Source of the DNA: Psychrobacter sp. NG25
GTDB lineage: Bacteria > Pseudomonadota > Gammaproteobacteria > Pseudomonadales > Moraxellaceae
Length of the DNA stretch: 64,000 nucleotides
Assembly (NCBI RefSeq): GCF_015234355.1
Contig: NZ_JADGMV010000001.1
Location: forward strand, 248,001-312,000
Direction of reading: 5' to 3'
Shown: piece after piece, positions 54,933-64,000 of the stretch
Numbering within the stretch: position 1 is the first letter of the stretch
How the letters are laid out: each line of letters opens with the position of its first letter
The notes under the pieces: model-generated
Databases searched by the model: none
What the model was told of the DNA's origin: nothing
Seen by the model: only the letters and a program-made list of their open reading frames with translations
Position numbers and translations under genes: made by a program

Positions 54933-55706
54933 TTATTGTGGCGGTTTTGCATAGCCATTGTCTGCTGGATAGGCTTGTGGCTGTTGAGGCTTTGGCTTAG
55001 TAGGATCATACAGCTCATAAATAGCCGTCCCAATTACACCCGTATTACTGATAGAGCCTGACTGAGTATTGGCAGCATAAGCATCATCTGGCTTACTAAA
55101 TATAAAAGAAGCAACCGAACTCTGACTCTTACGGAAGCCCTCAATTACCAAATCGTCATTTGGCTCTAATACATAGCCACTGTCATAGCGACTGGCAGCA
55201 CTGCCATCCAGTACATTTAGACCATCGACACTGGCAACGATTTCATAAGTGTTGGCACTGTTGTTATGATATACCAAACGATAGGCCTGACCCGCCTGAC
55301 CTTGAAGGTAGTAGTTGCCAGCATTACGATAGAGCGATAATTTTCCAGCATCGGTTGCCGCCGAAAACTCCACCTTACCAGCCAGTAATGACATGCTATT
55401 TACAGCACGGCCAGTATAGGATTTGTCTGCATAACGAACCTGCATTTGCTCAATAGGCTCAGGATTGGTACGGCGCAAATCAACAGTAGTGACCTCTGAG
55501 TTAACATCATCGCCCCATTTGGTACCTAAGCGTTCTGATTCAGCAGCATCCTGAATAGAACGTTCTGCAACAGAGTCTGTTTGAATGGATTTTTCTTGCT
55601 GAATAGTTGAAGTGGACTGCTCTTGCATATTTGAGCCTGAAGAGCACCCTGTCAATAATGCCAATAGTAATACGGCAGCGCCCGACTTTTTCTGATGTGA
55701 TGTCAT
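54933..55706 (-). CDS. Envelope lipoprotein of unknown function
   Basis: 257 residues from the ATG at 55706 (AAGGA at good spacing). Signal sequence with lipobox LTGC (Cys21), a Ser/Gln/Thr-rich linker to about residue 70, then a compact domain (about 105-215) containing VYHNNSANTYEIVASVDGL, GYVLEPNDDLVIEGFRKS and SSVASFIFSKPDDAYAA, ending in a Pro/Gln-rich tail. This central pattern (YEIVaSVDGLdVldG...EGFR) recurs in many proteobacterial proteins in my memory, without a known function. The gene is bracketed by two near-identical terminators. Confidence 0.8.
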   Translation of the reverse strand: MTSHQKKSGAAVLLLALLTGCSSGSNMQEQSTSTIQQEKSIQTDSVAERSIQDAAESERLGTKWGDDVNSEVTTVDLRRTNPEPIEQMQVRYADKSYTGRAVNSMSLLAGKVEFSAATDAGKLSLYRNAGNYYLQGQAGQAYRLVYHNNSANTYEIVASVDGLNVLDGSAASRYDSGYVLEPNDDLVIEGFRKSQSSVASFIFSKPDDAYAANTQSGSISNTGVIGTAIYELYDPTKPKPQQPQAYPADNGYAKPPQ

Positions 55707-55849
55707 GCCTATTTCCTTATTTGAATGACCTCTCGTCATACTTCGGCCAATTTTCTTATGTTTTGTTTACTAATTTTGAGTATATATCAACAGTATGTAC
55801 AATCAAAGAGTAAAATAAATCGATCGCCCCATAAGCGAACACTAGATAA

Positions 55850-55888
55850 CAAAAAACGCCAGTGGCTAATGCGACTGGCGTTTTTATC
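55850..55888 (-). terminator. Terminator after pgsA (duplicate D, copy 2)
   Basis: AAAAAACGCCAGT / ACTGGCGTTTTT around the loop GGCTAATGCG; same loop and stem as 54849-54888. Confidence 0.9.
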
Positions 55889-55921
55889 TAAATTTTATGC
55901 TACTACAATCAATAATATGGC

Positions 55922-56602
55922 TTAACCACTCTGCTTGAGATATGGCCAAGCGGCTCTTAGATAAATCATCATCGACCATAGGGTTAGAACAACAGCTGCT
56001 ACCATCAACACATAGCCAATGGTTTCAAGTGACTCCCAATTGAGCAATAGCACGGTAATCGCCACCATCTGGAATGTTGTCTTAAGCTTACCCACATAAG
56101 ACACAGCCACACTGGTACTTTTACCCAACTCTGCCATCCACTCACGCAATGCAGATACCGCGATTTCACGCGAGATAATCACGATGGCAGCGATCGCCAT
56201 TATGATATTGGGATGCCATTGTACTAAGATGATAAGCGCTACCGCGACCATCAGTTTATCAGCGACGGGATCCAAGAATCGCCCAAAAGCTGACATCACA
56301 TTGAGCTTACGCGCAAAATAGCCATCTAACCAATCGGTAATCGCAGCGATAATAAAAACGCCCGTCAATAATAAATGACGTACTAAGCTATCGCTAAACT
56401 CGCTCATGCCTACTCGCGCAATCACATTGTCTGAGATGGCTGGCATGCCGATACCCATGGAAGGTGGCCAATAAGCAATGGCGACAAATAGCGGGATCAT
56501 TAATATTCGCGCAATCGTCAGATTATTGGGCAAGTTAAAAATACTCTTGGTATTTTGCGTACTTGATGGCTCCTGCGTATGCAAATGCGTATTTTCAGTC
56601 AT
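55922..56602 (-). CDS. pgsA: CDP-diacylglycerol-glycerol-3-phosphate 3-phosphatidyltransferase
   Basis: 226 residues from the ATG at 56602 (peptide MTENTH); the longer frame to 56650 adds an unlikely hydrophobic start. CDP-alcohol phosphotransferase motif DGYFARKLNVMSAFGRFLDPVADK is intact (D, G, A, R, G, D, D). About five membrane segments follow (IPLFVAIAYW, VAVALIILVQW and others). It makes phosphatidylglycerophosphate, the first committed step of phosphatidylglycerol and cardiolipin. A 50-residue insert between the first and second helices is longer than in E. coli PgsA (182). Confidence 0.93.
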   Translation of the reverse strand: MTENTHLHTQEPSSTQNTKSIFNLPNNLTIARILMIPLFVAIAYWPPSMGIGMPAISDNVIARVGMSEFSDSLVRHLLLTGVFIIAAITDWLDGYFARKLNVMSAFGRFLDPVADKLMVAVALIILVQWHPNIIMAIAAIVIISREIAVSALREWMAELGKSTSVAVSYVGKLKTTFQMVAITVLLLNWESLETIGYVLMVAAVVLTLWSMMIYLRAAWPYLKQSG

Positions 56603-57006
56603 GGCAAACCCAGTTTCATATAGACATAATAATGGCAGATAGCTTAGCATTTTTCAGGCAGGTCGTCATGCCATCTCTTTAGCTACTCAGTTACTAATTA
56701 TATTAAAATCCATCCTTAATCGTCATATAACTACGAATTATTAACACTATTTATTAGTAATGCGCATAAAATCACAAAAGCATCTACCTTTATTCGACAT
56801 CATATCAGCAGTATGGTTTATCCCATACCTCCTCCGAATGTCCTTTTAAACGTAATATCATGTAACCAAAACAGCCAAACAGTGACTGTTTACGCTATGA
56901 TAGCCATTCCAATAAAACACTTGTACACTTAAATAAATAAGCAACTACACCTACCTATTGATTTACCTGCTATTCCTTTAATCTTAGAGATAGATAGTAG
57001 AAGTTT
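56603..57006. other. Upstream region of pgsA
   Basis: AT-rich divergent region, no gene. The small-RNA candidate starts at about 57019 on the + strand. Confidence 0.4.
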
Positions 57007-57110
57007 TATAATAACAACAACGTCCAATCACTGCCCTTGTAGTGATTATAATTATTACTACACGATCAGTTTTCCTCAGCCCACAGCTCCTCCTTTGTGG
57101 GCTCTTTTTT
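57007..57110 (+). ncRNA. Candidate small RNA with promoter and terminator
   Basis: A TATAAT at 57007-57012 (weak TAGAGA -35 at 16 bp) would start RNA near 57019. It ends at a strong terminator: AGCCCACA (57078-57085) with TGTGGGCT (57096-57103), then CTTTTTT. A first hairpin AATCACT / AGTGATT is at 57026-57047. The terminator loop reads GCTCCTCCTT, complementary to Shine-Dalgarno sequences. No + strand gene precedes the terminator, so an independent short transcript of about 90 nt is the simplest reading. Not similar to any sRNA I recall. Confidence 0.5.
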
Positions 57111-57226
57111 GTCCACATTTATTCATTAATAGAAATTTTTACTATTTATATCCATACAGTGCCCTTTTATAACCATCTGAGCATTTTGGTTATAAAATTC
57201 CTATCAGAATCTTTTCTGCCCTAAAT

Positions 57227-57253
57227 TAAAAAACCCACTTAATGGTGGGTTCT
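57227..57253 (-). terminator. Terminator after the 81-residue protein gene
   Basis: Stem AACCCAC / GTGGGTT, with T run on the - strand. Confidence 0.85.
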
Positions 57254-57293
57254 TAATACAGGTTATAAACCTGTTGAGCTGATACAGCATACA

Positions 57294-57539
57294 TTACGAT
57301 ATTTCGAATTTCACATCACTTAACGTCATTGGCAACACTTTGATTGGCACAGCACATAACCATGCCATACCTGCCGTACAGTAGAATTTTTCATTGTCAC
57401 AAGACACAATTCTCGCTGTAAAATCATTCTCGATTTGATCTCTCATAGCATCTTCATCGCTATTATCATCTACCGCACACCATATATCCTGACAACCATT
57501 TTCGAGCATCACGCGGGTTAAATCACTTCCTATCAGCAC
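57294..57539 (-). CDS. Small hypothetical protein
   Basis: 81 residues from the GTG at 57539, chosen because AGAGG lies six bases before it; an in-frame GTG three codons upstream (57548) overlaps that site. Sequence features: LTRVMLENGCQDIWCAVDDNSDEDAM and the ending WLCAVPIKVLPMTLSDVKFEIS. No catalytic motif, membrane segment or signal. Similar small proteins exist in Acinetobacter as far as I recall, without known function. It has its own terminator. Confidence 0.7.
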   Translation of the reverse strand: MLIGSDLTRVMLENGCQDIWCAVDDNSDEDAMRDQIENDFTARIVSCDNEKFYCTAGMAWLCAVPIKVLPMTLSDVKFEIS

Positions 57540-57813
57540 TTTATTCACCTCTAGCTTTATACCATTCCATATATTACCATAGGTAAATATATCTGTTTAT
57601 TAGAGGTTTTAATAGCATTATTTTTAATTTAAGGATTAATTTTAATATACATAATTTTAGTAATGCAACACTCATCAATCTCTTATGACGTTACCCGTCC
57701 CGTCATGAGGTGGTCTATTAGTTCTATCGAATGCGTTTAGATCATTTAAATGCATATTTAATATCTTGAATATGCCGATAGACCTCACTGGTCAATGAGC
57801 AACTCCTTCACTC

Positions 57814-58995
57814 TTATATTACTTTACGAAGATTATAAATAGCCTCAATCGTCTGTTGTGCCATTTGATAACAGCTTTCAATATTACCCTGTGTACACCA
57901 GTCACCACTGACAATCCACTGATACGTCTCATCGACTAAAATACCTGACGCATCTTTATCGTTGTTGTCATTAACCACCGTTGCCGCATAACGCCAGCGA
58001 TGACTGTCTATTTGGCTAGGTGCGCTTTCCTCATTCCAGTTTAATGCTTGCTGTGCGGCTTGTAGCAATTGTGCTTGGACGATCTCGATATCATCATCGA
58101 CATGCTGCTCTGACCAATGATTGCTGGCATGAATGGTAACACTGGGTAGCAGATCATCATGAGCAGGCTTTTGATGCTCGATGAATATTCTATCGAGAAT
58201 AGAATTGTTCAGATAAGCAACATCCCATTGCTGTGCTGCTAGATTACTTAGCGTTTTCGGTAATGCGGCAATATCACGCCACCCCAACATCAACGTATAA
58301 CAAGCCTGCATCTGTGGCTCAGTAATTTTTGATTGCGCAGCAAAGTTGCTATCTGCCATCAGCTCGGCTGCCTGACCATTAGGTGCAGTACAAATCACCC
58401 AGTCAAAGTAACCGAGACTAGCACCAGTATCGTCAAATAATTCTGTTTTTTTATCGACCTTTTCTGCTAGAGAGCTGTCATATTGAGCCAGCGGTGCAAC
58501 GCGGGTTTTAAATTTTATCGTGGTGTGCTGCAATTCATCAGCCAATTCACGTCCCCAGCTGGTCATTTTGGGGGTACTGATATAGCGTGCTTGCGTGATG
58601 TTCCATTGCTCTTTGCTTTGGAGATCGGATGACTCAATGCTATCGTTTGCTGGTGTTAGATTGACCACTTGTGCACACCATGGTTGCAATAAACCCGACT
58701 CTAGCCAAGGCGCAATGAAATGTTGAAAGCTAGCTGTTTTAGCCGTAAAAAACTGTGCCCCAAATGCCCATTGCCAGTTCTTACCAGTTTGACTGTCGGT
58801 ACGATAACGAGTGGCTAAACGTCCAACACTGCGAGACTTTTCAAAAATAGTAATGTTAGGTATTAAGGTTTTGTCTTTACCTTGGCTAAAAGCACGCTCC
58901 AATAATGTGGCGGTAAACAGCCCAGTCAAACCACCGCCGATGACAGCGATTTTAGGTGAAGTGGTCTCAGTCGGATTTAAAGAATGATGAGTCAT
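57814..58995 (-). CDS. NAD(P)/FAD-dependent amine oxidoreductase (renalase-like)
   Basis: 393 residues from the ATG at 58995; the ribosome site is weak and the upstream part is leader. The N-terminal Rossmann motif IAVIGGGLTGLFTATLLE and the FEKSRSVGRLATRYR, WAFGAQFFTA segments match the renalase-like branch of FAD amine oxidases; the C-terminal ILVDETYQWIVSGDWCTQGNIESCYQMAQ is the second FAD-binding block. Reaction in bacteria is thought to be oxidation of isomers of NAD(P)H; specificity here unknown. The gene stands alone. Confidence 0.85.
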   Translation of the reverse strand: MTHHSLNPTETTSPKIAVIGGGLTGLFTATLLERAFSQGKDKTLIPNITIFEKSRSVGRLATRYRTDSQTGKNWQWAFGAQFFTAKTASFQHFIAPWLESGLLQPWCAQVVNLTPANDSIESSDLQSKEQWNITQARYISTPKMTSWGRELADELQHTTIKFKTRVAPLAQYDSSLAEKVDKKTELFDDTGASLGYFDWVICTAPNGQAAELMADSNFAAQSKITEPQMQACYTLMLGWRDIAALPKTLSNLAAQQWDVAYLNNSILDRIFIEHQKPAHDDLLPSVTIHASNHWSEQHVDDDIEIVQAQLLQAAQQALNWNEESAPSQIDSHRWRYAATVVNDNNDKDASGILVDETYQWIVSGDWCTQGNIESCYQMAQQTIEAIYNLRKVI

Positions 58996-59143
58996 AATGA
59001 CAGAAAGCCTTATAAAGTAAGTGTTCAGAAAATAGTATTTATAAAAATAACAGTTTGTTGTTAGTCGATGCACGGCTAAATAGCATTGAGCTTTTAAATA
59101 GCATTGAACCTTTAAAATCTATTCATATCAATATCGTCTACGT

Positions 59144-59178
59144 AAAAAAGCCATGCTATTTCTATAACATGGCTTCTT
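59144..59178 (-). terminator. Terminator after acs
   Basis: Stem AAGCCATG / CATGGCTT, T6 on the - strand. Confidence 0.88.
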
Positions 59179-59208
59179 TTTAATTGCCTAACGAGGATAT
59201 AGCTGTGA

Positions 59209-61170
59209 CTATTCTTCACGCTCAGCTTTGACTACCTCAACCAACTGATTAATTACAGAACTGTCTGCAAGGGTGGATAAGTCACCTAAACCGACATACT
59301 GTCCTGCCGCTAGATTACGCAAGATACGGCGCATGATTTTACCCGAACGCGTTTTTGGTAACACATTGACGATATGAATCGTATCCAAATTGGCAATGGG
59401 GCCAATCTCAGAGCGCACGTGTCGATTCAATTCAGCCTTCAGTGACTCTGTCTCTTTCTCACCTGACTTTAGAATAATAAAGGCGCAAATACCCGTGCCT
59501 CGAATCTCATGTGGCATACCGACAATCGCAGCCTCAGCCGTGGCAGGATGTGCGACCACGGCGCTTTCAATCTCGGCTGTGCCTAGACGATGCCCTGAAA
59601 CATTGAGCACATCATCGACACGCCCCGTAATCCAGTAATGTCCGTCCTCGTCACGCTGCGCACCATCACCGGTGAAATAATAGCCTGGATAATCGCTAAA
59701 GTAGGTCTCTAAAAAACGCTCATGGTCATTATAAATGGTACGCATTTGTCCCGGCCAGCTACTATTAATCAGCAAGTTACCTTCAGCAGAGCCTTCTAAT
59801 ATAGTGTCATCCCTATCGACGATTTCTGGTTTTATACCGTATAGAGGGTTCATCGCTGCACCCGGTTTGAGTGCGTCCGCCCCTGGTATCGGCGCCATTA
59901 AGATACCGCCAGTCTCCGTCTGCCACCACGTATCAACGATTGGACATTTGCTATCACCGACGACATGATAGTACCAGTCCCATGCTTCTGGATTGATCGG
60001 CTCCCCAACGGTTCCGAGCAAGCGCAAGCTAGAACGATTAGACTCACGGACAAAGGCATCTCCCTCCTTCATCATCGCTCGAATCGCTGTCGGCGCGGTA
60101 TATAAGATCGTCACATTGTGTTTATCAATGATATGGCCGATACGTGCCCATGTTGGATATTCTGGTACACCCTCGAACATCACTGTCGTTGTGCCATTGG
60201 CGAGCGGTGCATAAGTTAAGTAAGTATGACCTGTAATCCATCCTACATCAGCTGTACACCAGTAGACATCGTCATCTTTGATATCGAAAACATCTCGAAA
60301 CGTAGAGAGCGCATAAGTGATATAGCCACCAGTCGTATGCAACACACCTTTAGGCTTACCAGTCGAGCCAGATGTGTAGAGTAAAAATAGCGGATCTTCG
60401 GCATTCATCACTTCAGGCTCACAATACTGCGACTCACCATCTACTAAGCTATGGTACCAAAGGTCGCGGCGACCACTCATCGGTACGGAGTTGCCCGTAC
60501 GATGGACGACAATGACGTTGGTCACGCTATCAGTGCCATCCATATCGAGTGCACGGTCGACATTCGCCTTGAGCGGTGTACGTTTGTTACCACGCAAACC
60601 TTCATCAGCAGTGATAACCAGTTTTGAGCGACTGTCTATCAAACGATTACCCAAGCTCTCAGCAGAGAATCCACCGAAGACCACTGAATGCACGGCACCG
60701 ATACGCGTACATGCCAGCATGGCCACCATCGCTTCCGGTATCATCGGCATATATAAGGTGACGCGATCGCCTTTTTTGACTCCAAGCTTACGCATTGCGT
60801 TACCCAGTCGGCAGACCGATTCGTGCAACTCTTTAAAGGAAATGATTTTATGTAAGGAAGGATGATCACCTTCCCAAATAATCGCTGGCTTGTAAGGGTT
60901 GTTTTGTAGGTGTCGGTCTAGGCAATTGACAGAAATGTTCAGCTCGCCATCTTCAAACCACTTGATTCGAAAATCCTCTAAATCATAATTAACGTCGCTG
61001 ATTTTGGTGGGTTTTTTTATCCAATCAATCAGCTCTGCACGCTTCGCCCAAAAGGCATCATGAGATTCAGGGGATTCGATAGACTGCTGATAGTCGGTGC
61101 GATATTGTTCAGCTGTCGTATTGGCAGCAGCGATGAACTCGGCTGCAAGGGGAAATGATTTCTGAGTCAT
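59209..61170 (-). CDS. acs: Acetyl-CoA synthetase
   Basis: 653 residues from the ATG at 61170, with AAAAGGA nine bases upstream; the ATG three codons earlier abuts that site. Acs activates acetate with ATP and CoA via acetyl-AMP. Motifs: [14 protein letters not shown], the P-loop-like [47 protein letters not shown] and the C-terminal [11 protein letters not shown] whose lysine is the acetylation-regulated residue. Together with ackA-pta it gives the cell both high- and low-affinity acetate routes. Confidence 0.98.
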   Translation of the reverse strand: MTQKSFPLAAEFIAAANTTAEQYRTDYQQSIESPESHDAFWAKRAELIDWIKKPTKISDVNYDLEDFRIKWFEDGELNISVNCLDRHLQNNPYKPAIIWEGDHPSLHKIISFKELHESVCRLGNAMRKLGVKKGDRVTLYMPMIPEAMVAMLACTRIGAVHSVVFGGFSAESLGNRLIDSRSKLVITADEGLRGNKRTPLKANVDRALDMDGTDSVTNVIVVHRTGNSVPMSGRRDLWYHSLVDGESQYCEPEVMNAEDPLFLLYTSGSTGKPKGVLHTTGGYITYALSTFRDVFDIKDDDVYWCTADVGWITGHTYLTYAPLANGTTTVMFEGVPEYPTWARIGHIIDKHNVTILYTAPTAIRAMMKEGDAFVRESNRSSLRLLGTVGEPINPEAWDWYYHVVGDSKCPIVDTWWQTETGGILMAPIPGADALKPGAAMNPLYGIKPEIVDRDDTILEGSAEGNLLINSSWPGQMRTIYNDHERFLETYFSDYPGYYFTGDGAQRDEDGHYWITGRVDDVLNVSGHRLGTAEIESAVVAHPATAEAAIVGMPHEIRGTGICAFIILKSGEKETESLKAELNRHVRSEIGPIANLDTIHIVNVLPKTRSGKIMRRILRNLAAGQYVGLGDLSTLADSSVINQLVEVVKAEREE

Positions 61171-61544
61171 AATAGTCATCCTTTTTAATTATTATGACCT
61201 GTACCAATCGTCAATAATGACCGTCTGTACAGGTAATAAGAGCCATCTTCCATAATGCGTGACACGTAAGGTTAGTTTGACAAATAAGCCGGATGGTTGC
61301 AAGGCATCGACTGCCATTCATAACAATATCACTGTACAGCTGTATAATTGGTCATACATGATAAAATTTATGGACAGGGCAATAAGCTATTTAATCCTTG
61401 TAACCTTAAATAAAATATGGACAATAGCTACTCTAAAGCGAACGCTAAGAGCGACTGACTCTTTTAAAGCACAATTTTTAAAGCACGATTTTATTAAATA
61501 TAAGCAATCGGCTTTATTTTTACTATTTTATATCTATAGTCAAT
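61171..61544. other. Divergent intergenic region acs / flavoprotein
   Basis: AT-rich; a 98-codon frame from 61259 on + has no ribosome site and no recognisable product, so it is not called. A Correia relic occupies the right part. Confidence 0.4.
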
Positions 61545-61641
61545 TCACCCTATGATCGATACAAGAAAACTGAGTGCCCACGATATCGTTAGATAGTGAG
61601 CGAAGTTGATACCTGTAGCGATTTTATAGTGTACAGACCCT
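61545..61641 (+). mobile_element. Decayed Correia-like element
   Basis: About 97 bp aligned to the intact copies: TATAGTCAATTCA at the left, ACAAGAAAACTGAGTGC in the middle, GAGCGAAGTTGATACC, and TTTTATAGTGTACAGACCCTA at the right (two pieces: TTTTATAGTG, TACAGACCCTA). Many point changes and a few indels; its right end lies 19 bp before the downstream start codon. Confidence 0.65.
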
Positions 61642-61660
61642 ATCATTTTATGAGACCACA

Positions 61661-62962
61661 ATGAGCAATCAACGCAATACATCACAATACGCCCACTACG
61701 ATGTCATTATTATCGGTGCTGGCGCGTCAGGGTTATACTGTGCGCTCACTGCGGGTCGCCGTGGTCGCCGCGTACTGGTATTAGACCATGCCAATAAAGC
61801 AGGCAAAAAAATCCTCATGTCAGGCGGTGGCCGCTGCAACTTTACCAATTACTTCGTCGAGCCTGAGCATTTCCTTGGTGCCAACCAGCATTTTTGTAAA
61901 TCAGCCCTCAGCCGTTATCCCAGTTGGGAGTTTATCGGTATGGTTGAGGCGCATAAAATTCCTTACCATGAGCGTGAGCACGGTCAGCTGTTTTGTGATG
62001 ACTCTGCACAAGATATCTTGAGCATGCTCCTTGATGAGTGTGCAGCAGCAGGCGTCCAAGTCAAACTGAATGCTCAAATTGAAAGCGTTCAAACTGTCGA
62101 AAACGACAAAAATGCTCGTTTTCAATTGCTAACAACCAAGCAACTCAGCAAGAAAGAAAAGCAAGAAAGAAAAGATACCGCCAATCAAACCAAGCTGCCA
62201 CAAACAGGCTATAGCTGTGAGTCATTGGTCGTCGCTACTGGCGGACTATCTATCCCCACCATGGGTGCTAGTGGCTTGGGCTACGAGGTGGCACAGCAGT
62301 TTGGGCATACACTCATACCGACTGATGCTAGTCTCGTGCCTTTTACATTCACTGATAAAACAGGTGAGCTGATTCGAGCATTGTCAGGTATTAGCTTGCC
62401 AGTTATTGCTAGCAACGAGCGTATCTCCTTTAAATTACCGCTGCTGTTCACTCATCGTGGACTGTCCGGTCCTTCTATGCTGCAACTATCTAACTATTGG
62501 CATACAGGTGAAACCATCAGTATTAACCTGCTACCAGAGACAGATACGACAGCGCTCTTATTGGCTCATAAAAAATCACATCCCAAGCAGCTGATTCGCA
62601 CGGTGTTGGCGGACTTTACCGACAATGCATTACCAAAAAAGCTACTGACCGCGCTACAGACTCACCTGTGGGAAGATATAAAAGATACCGAGCTTGCTAA
62701 TATTAAAGATGAGCGTTTGGCAGAGCTTGGTGCGAGTCTAAATGGTTGGCAACTTAAGCCATCTGGTACCGAGGGCTATCGTACCGCTGAAGTCACGCGC
62801 GGCGGTGTCAAAACAGACGAAGTATCCTCAAAGACTATGCAGAGTAACTTGCAAGATGGTCTGTATTTCATCGGTGAGGTGCTCGATGTCACAGGCTGGC
62901 TTGGTGGTTATAATTTCCAATGGGCGTGGGCAAGCGGTTTCGTCAGTGGCGAGATTGTCTAA
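61661..62962 (+). CDS. HI0933-family flavoprotein (BaiN-like)
   Basis: 433 residues. FAD Rossmann motif VIIIGAGASGLYCALTAGRRGRRVLVLD (split here at residues 15-24 and on), GKKILMSGGGRCNFTN, GHTLIPTDASLVPFTF and TGWLGGYNFQWAWASGFVSG near the end identify the HI0933 family of NAD(P)/FAD oxidoreductases. E. coli YhiN belongs here; function not settled, though some members reduce bile acids (BaiN). A Lys/Glu-rich insert (about 155-180) is unusual. Ribosome site weak (GAGA). Confidence 0.9.
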   Translation: MSNQRNTSQYAHYDVIIIGAGASGLYCALTAGRRGRRVLVLDHANKAGKKILMSGGGRCNFTNYFVEPEHFLGANQHFCKSALSRYPSWEFIGMVEAHKIPYHEREHGQLFCDDSAQDILSMLLDECAAAGVQVKLNAQIESVQTVENDKNARFQLLTTKQLSKKEKQERKDTANQTKLPQTGYSCESLVVATGGLSIPTMGASGLGYEVAQQFGHTLIPTDASLVPFTFTDKTGELIRALSGISLPVIASNERISFKLPLLFTHRGLSGPSMLQLSNYWHTGETISINLLPETDTTALLLAHKKSHPKQLIRTVLADFTDNALPKKLLTALQTHLWEDIKDTELANIKDERLAELGASLNGWQLKPSGTEGYRTAEVTRGGVKTDEVSSKTMQSNLQDGLYFIGEVLDVTGWLGGYNFQWAWASGFVSGEIV

Positions 62963-63231
62963 CGATTCATTTTTTAACAACTCATCTGTTTGTCTATTAG
63001 TCGGTTTAACAATCAGTTGTGTTCAATATTTTTTATCATGCATTAGAGCGTGTTTTTAAAACCTACTGAACACGCAAGCATTATTGCGACTTTATTTTTT
63101 ATTCTACTTAAGTTTCCTTTTAACTCAATAAAGGTTCAATAACTGCTAGAATAGAAATAGGTAATAATTCTCTCGCTTGGTATCACTGCTCCACCAGTAG
63201 TAAAAATATATTTCGTCTTACGAGGTAATAC

Positions 63232-64000
63232 ATGCGTCCGATTGAGAACGTTCATGTTAAAAAAGCACCGTATTGGGTGGGTGATGGCTTTTATGTAAAA
63301 ACCTTAATTAACCACCTCGATGACAATGCCGATTTTAACTATACGCATACCGACCCGTTTTTGTTATTCGATTATGGCGTGCCCACCGTTTTTGAGCCAA
63401 ACCCTGACTATAAGTCACAGCCACATGGTATTGGAGAACATCCACATAAAGGTTTTGAGACGGTCACCATCGCCTATTCGGGCGAAATCAGCCATGCAGA
63501 CTCGACCGGTGGGTGCGGTGATATCCTAGAAGGTGATGTGCAGTGGATGACCGCAGGACGCGGCATTATGCATGAGGAGTTCCATTCAGCAGCGTTTGGG
63601 CAGCGTGGTGGCGTCTTTAGTATGGTACAAATGTGGGTCAATCTACCGAGCGCAGACAAACTAACCCATCCAAAATACCAAAGCATCAAACGGGCGGAGA
63701 TACCTCTCGTTGACTTGATAGATAACAGCGACGATAGTGATGTTAATAATCAAACCACTATTGGCAAAGCCGCTATCATCGCTGGCGAATGGCAAGGAGT
63801 AACAGGTTCAGCCAGTACTTTTACGCCCATTAATGTTTGGAATATCGAGCTCCATGCCTCTGGTTCAACGACGCTGCAAATACCCAATACGCACAATACG
63901 CTGCTGCTAGTGCAAGAAGGCGAACTACGGGTAAATGATATGCCTGTGAGCGCAGGCAGTCTGATTCAGTTTGAGGCACCCACGCAACATCGTGCTGATA
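63232..64000 (+). CDS. Pirin-family protein (C-terminus beyond right edge)
   Basis: 256 codons visible from the ATG at 63232 (GAGG seven bases upstream). Cupin-type pirin: N-terminal DPFLLFDYGVP, metal ligands H70 and H72 in EHPHKGFETVT, H114 and a Glu in GRGIMHEEFHS, then FSMVQMWVNLP and the second cupin. Pirins bind Fe/Ni; some act as quercetinases, others as transcription cofactors. The open frame has no stop before the edge, so roughly the last 30-40 residues are missing. Confidence 0.93.
   Translation, partial: MRPIENVHVKKAPYWVGDGFYVKTLINHLDDNADFNYTHTDPFLLFDYGVPTVFEPNPDYKSQPHGIGEHPHKGFETVTIAYSGEISHADSTGGCGDILEGDVQWMTAGRGIMHEEFHSAAFGQRGGVFSMVQMWVNLPSADKLTHPKYQSIKRAEIPLVDLIDNSDDSDVNNQTTIGKAAIIAGEWQGVTGSASTFTPINVWNIELHASGSTTLQIPNTHNTLLLVQEGELRVNDMPVSAGSLIQFEAPTQHRAD

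Noticed and set aside
61259-61555. Open frame of 98 codons on + between acs and the flavoprotein
   Set aside because: No ribosome site or recognisable product; it runs into the Correia relic.

Overview
The window is a gene-dense bacterial chromosome segment with about 54 credible protein genes, no rRNA or tRNA genes, no CRISPR array and no transposase gene. The proteins (a wax-ester synthase/DGAT, the thiG, dxs, ribA-hemF, tsaD-rpsU-yqeY, rpoN-hpf, lptM-lysA, dapF-xerC, ackA-pta, nadD-rsfS and purL sets) and the AT-leaning intergenic DNA fit a Moraxellaceae gammaproteobacterium, most likely Psychrobacter. That assignment is inference from remembered protein similarity; no database search was possible.

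Layout. 1-4.7 kb: a cut-off McrB-like P-loop ATPase, a DUF4442 protein, thiG and a wax-ester synthase. 4.7-13.6 kb: suhB, dxs, ribA-hemF, a lipoprotein cytochrome c', mscS, gloA and a beta-carbonic anhydrase. 14-18 kb: a potABC-type polyamine ABC transporter and metR. 18.4-24.9 kb: an orphan Imm11-like immunity protein, crcB-tsaD, two lipoproteins (one a cytochrome c5), rpsU, yqeY and bepA. 25-33.5 kb: a TusA-like protein, rpoH, thiS, hpf-rpoN, a nitrilase-family amidase and dapF-xerC. 33.7-41.4 kb: lysA, lptM, ackA-pta and nadD-rsfS. 41.5-49.4 kb is the most accessory-looking part: MOSC protein, DUF2247 protein, AmiD-like amidase, a Bacteroidetes-type pdxJ with kbl-tdh, AT-rich orphan genes, a large hairpin and an ACT-domain gene. 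49.5-64 kb: purL, a stress flavin-binding protein, a lipoprotein, pgsA, a possible small RNA, two FAD enzymes, acs and a cut-off pirin.

Functional themes. Acetate and carbon flow (ackA-pta, acs, wax-ester synthase), cofactors (thiG/thiS, ribA, hemF, pdxJ, nadD, dxs), diaminopimelate and lysine (dapF, lysA), threonine breakdown (tdh-kbl), envelope care (bepA, lptM, pgsA, mscS, AmiD) and alternative sigma factors (rpoH, rpoN).

Most interesting signals. (i) Elements of 107 bp with TATA-bounded inverted repeats, strongly resembling Neisseria Correia elements: one intact copy, one copy inserted inside another, and one decayed copy just before a start codon. (ii) A second, unrelated 107-bp repeat family, one copy of which supplies a gene's stop codon. 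(iii) A possible 90-nt small RNA with a C-rich, anti-Shine-Dalgarno loop upstream of pgsA. (iv) A large imperfect hairpin next to an AT-rich orphan membrane protein. (v) A relic of the pdxJ 3' end after tdh. (vi) Two single-gene insertions bracketed by duplicated terminators.
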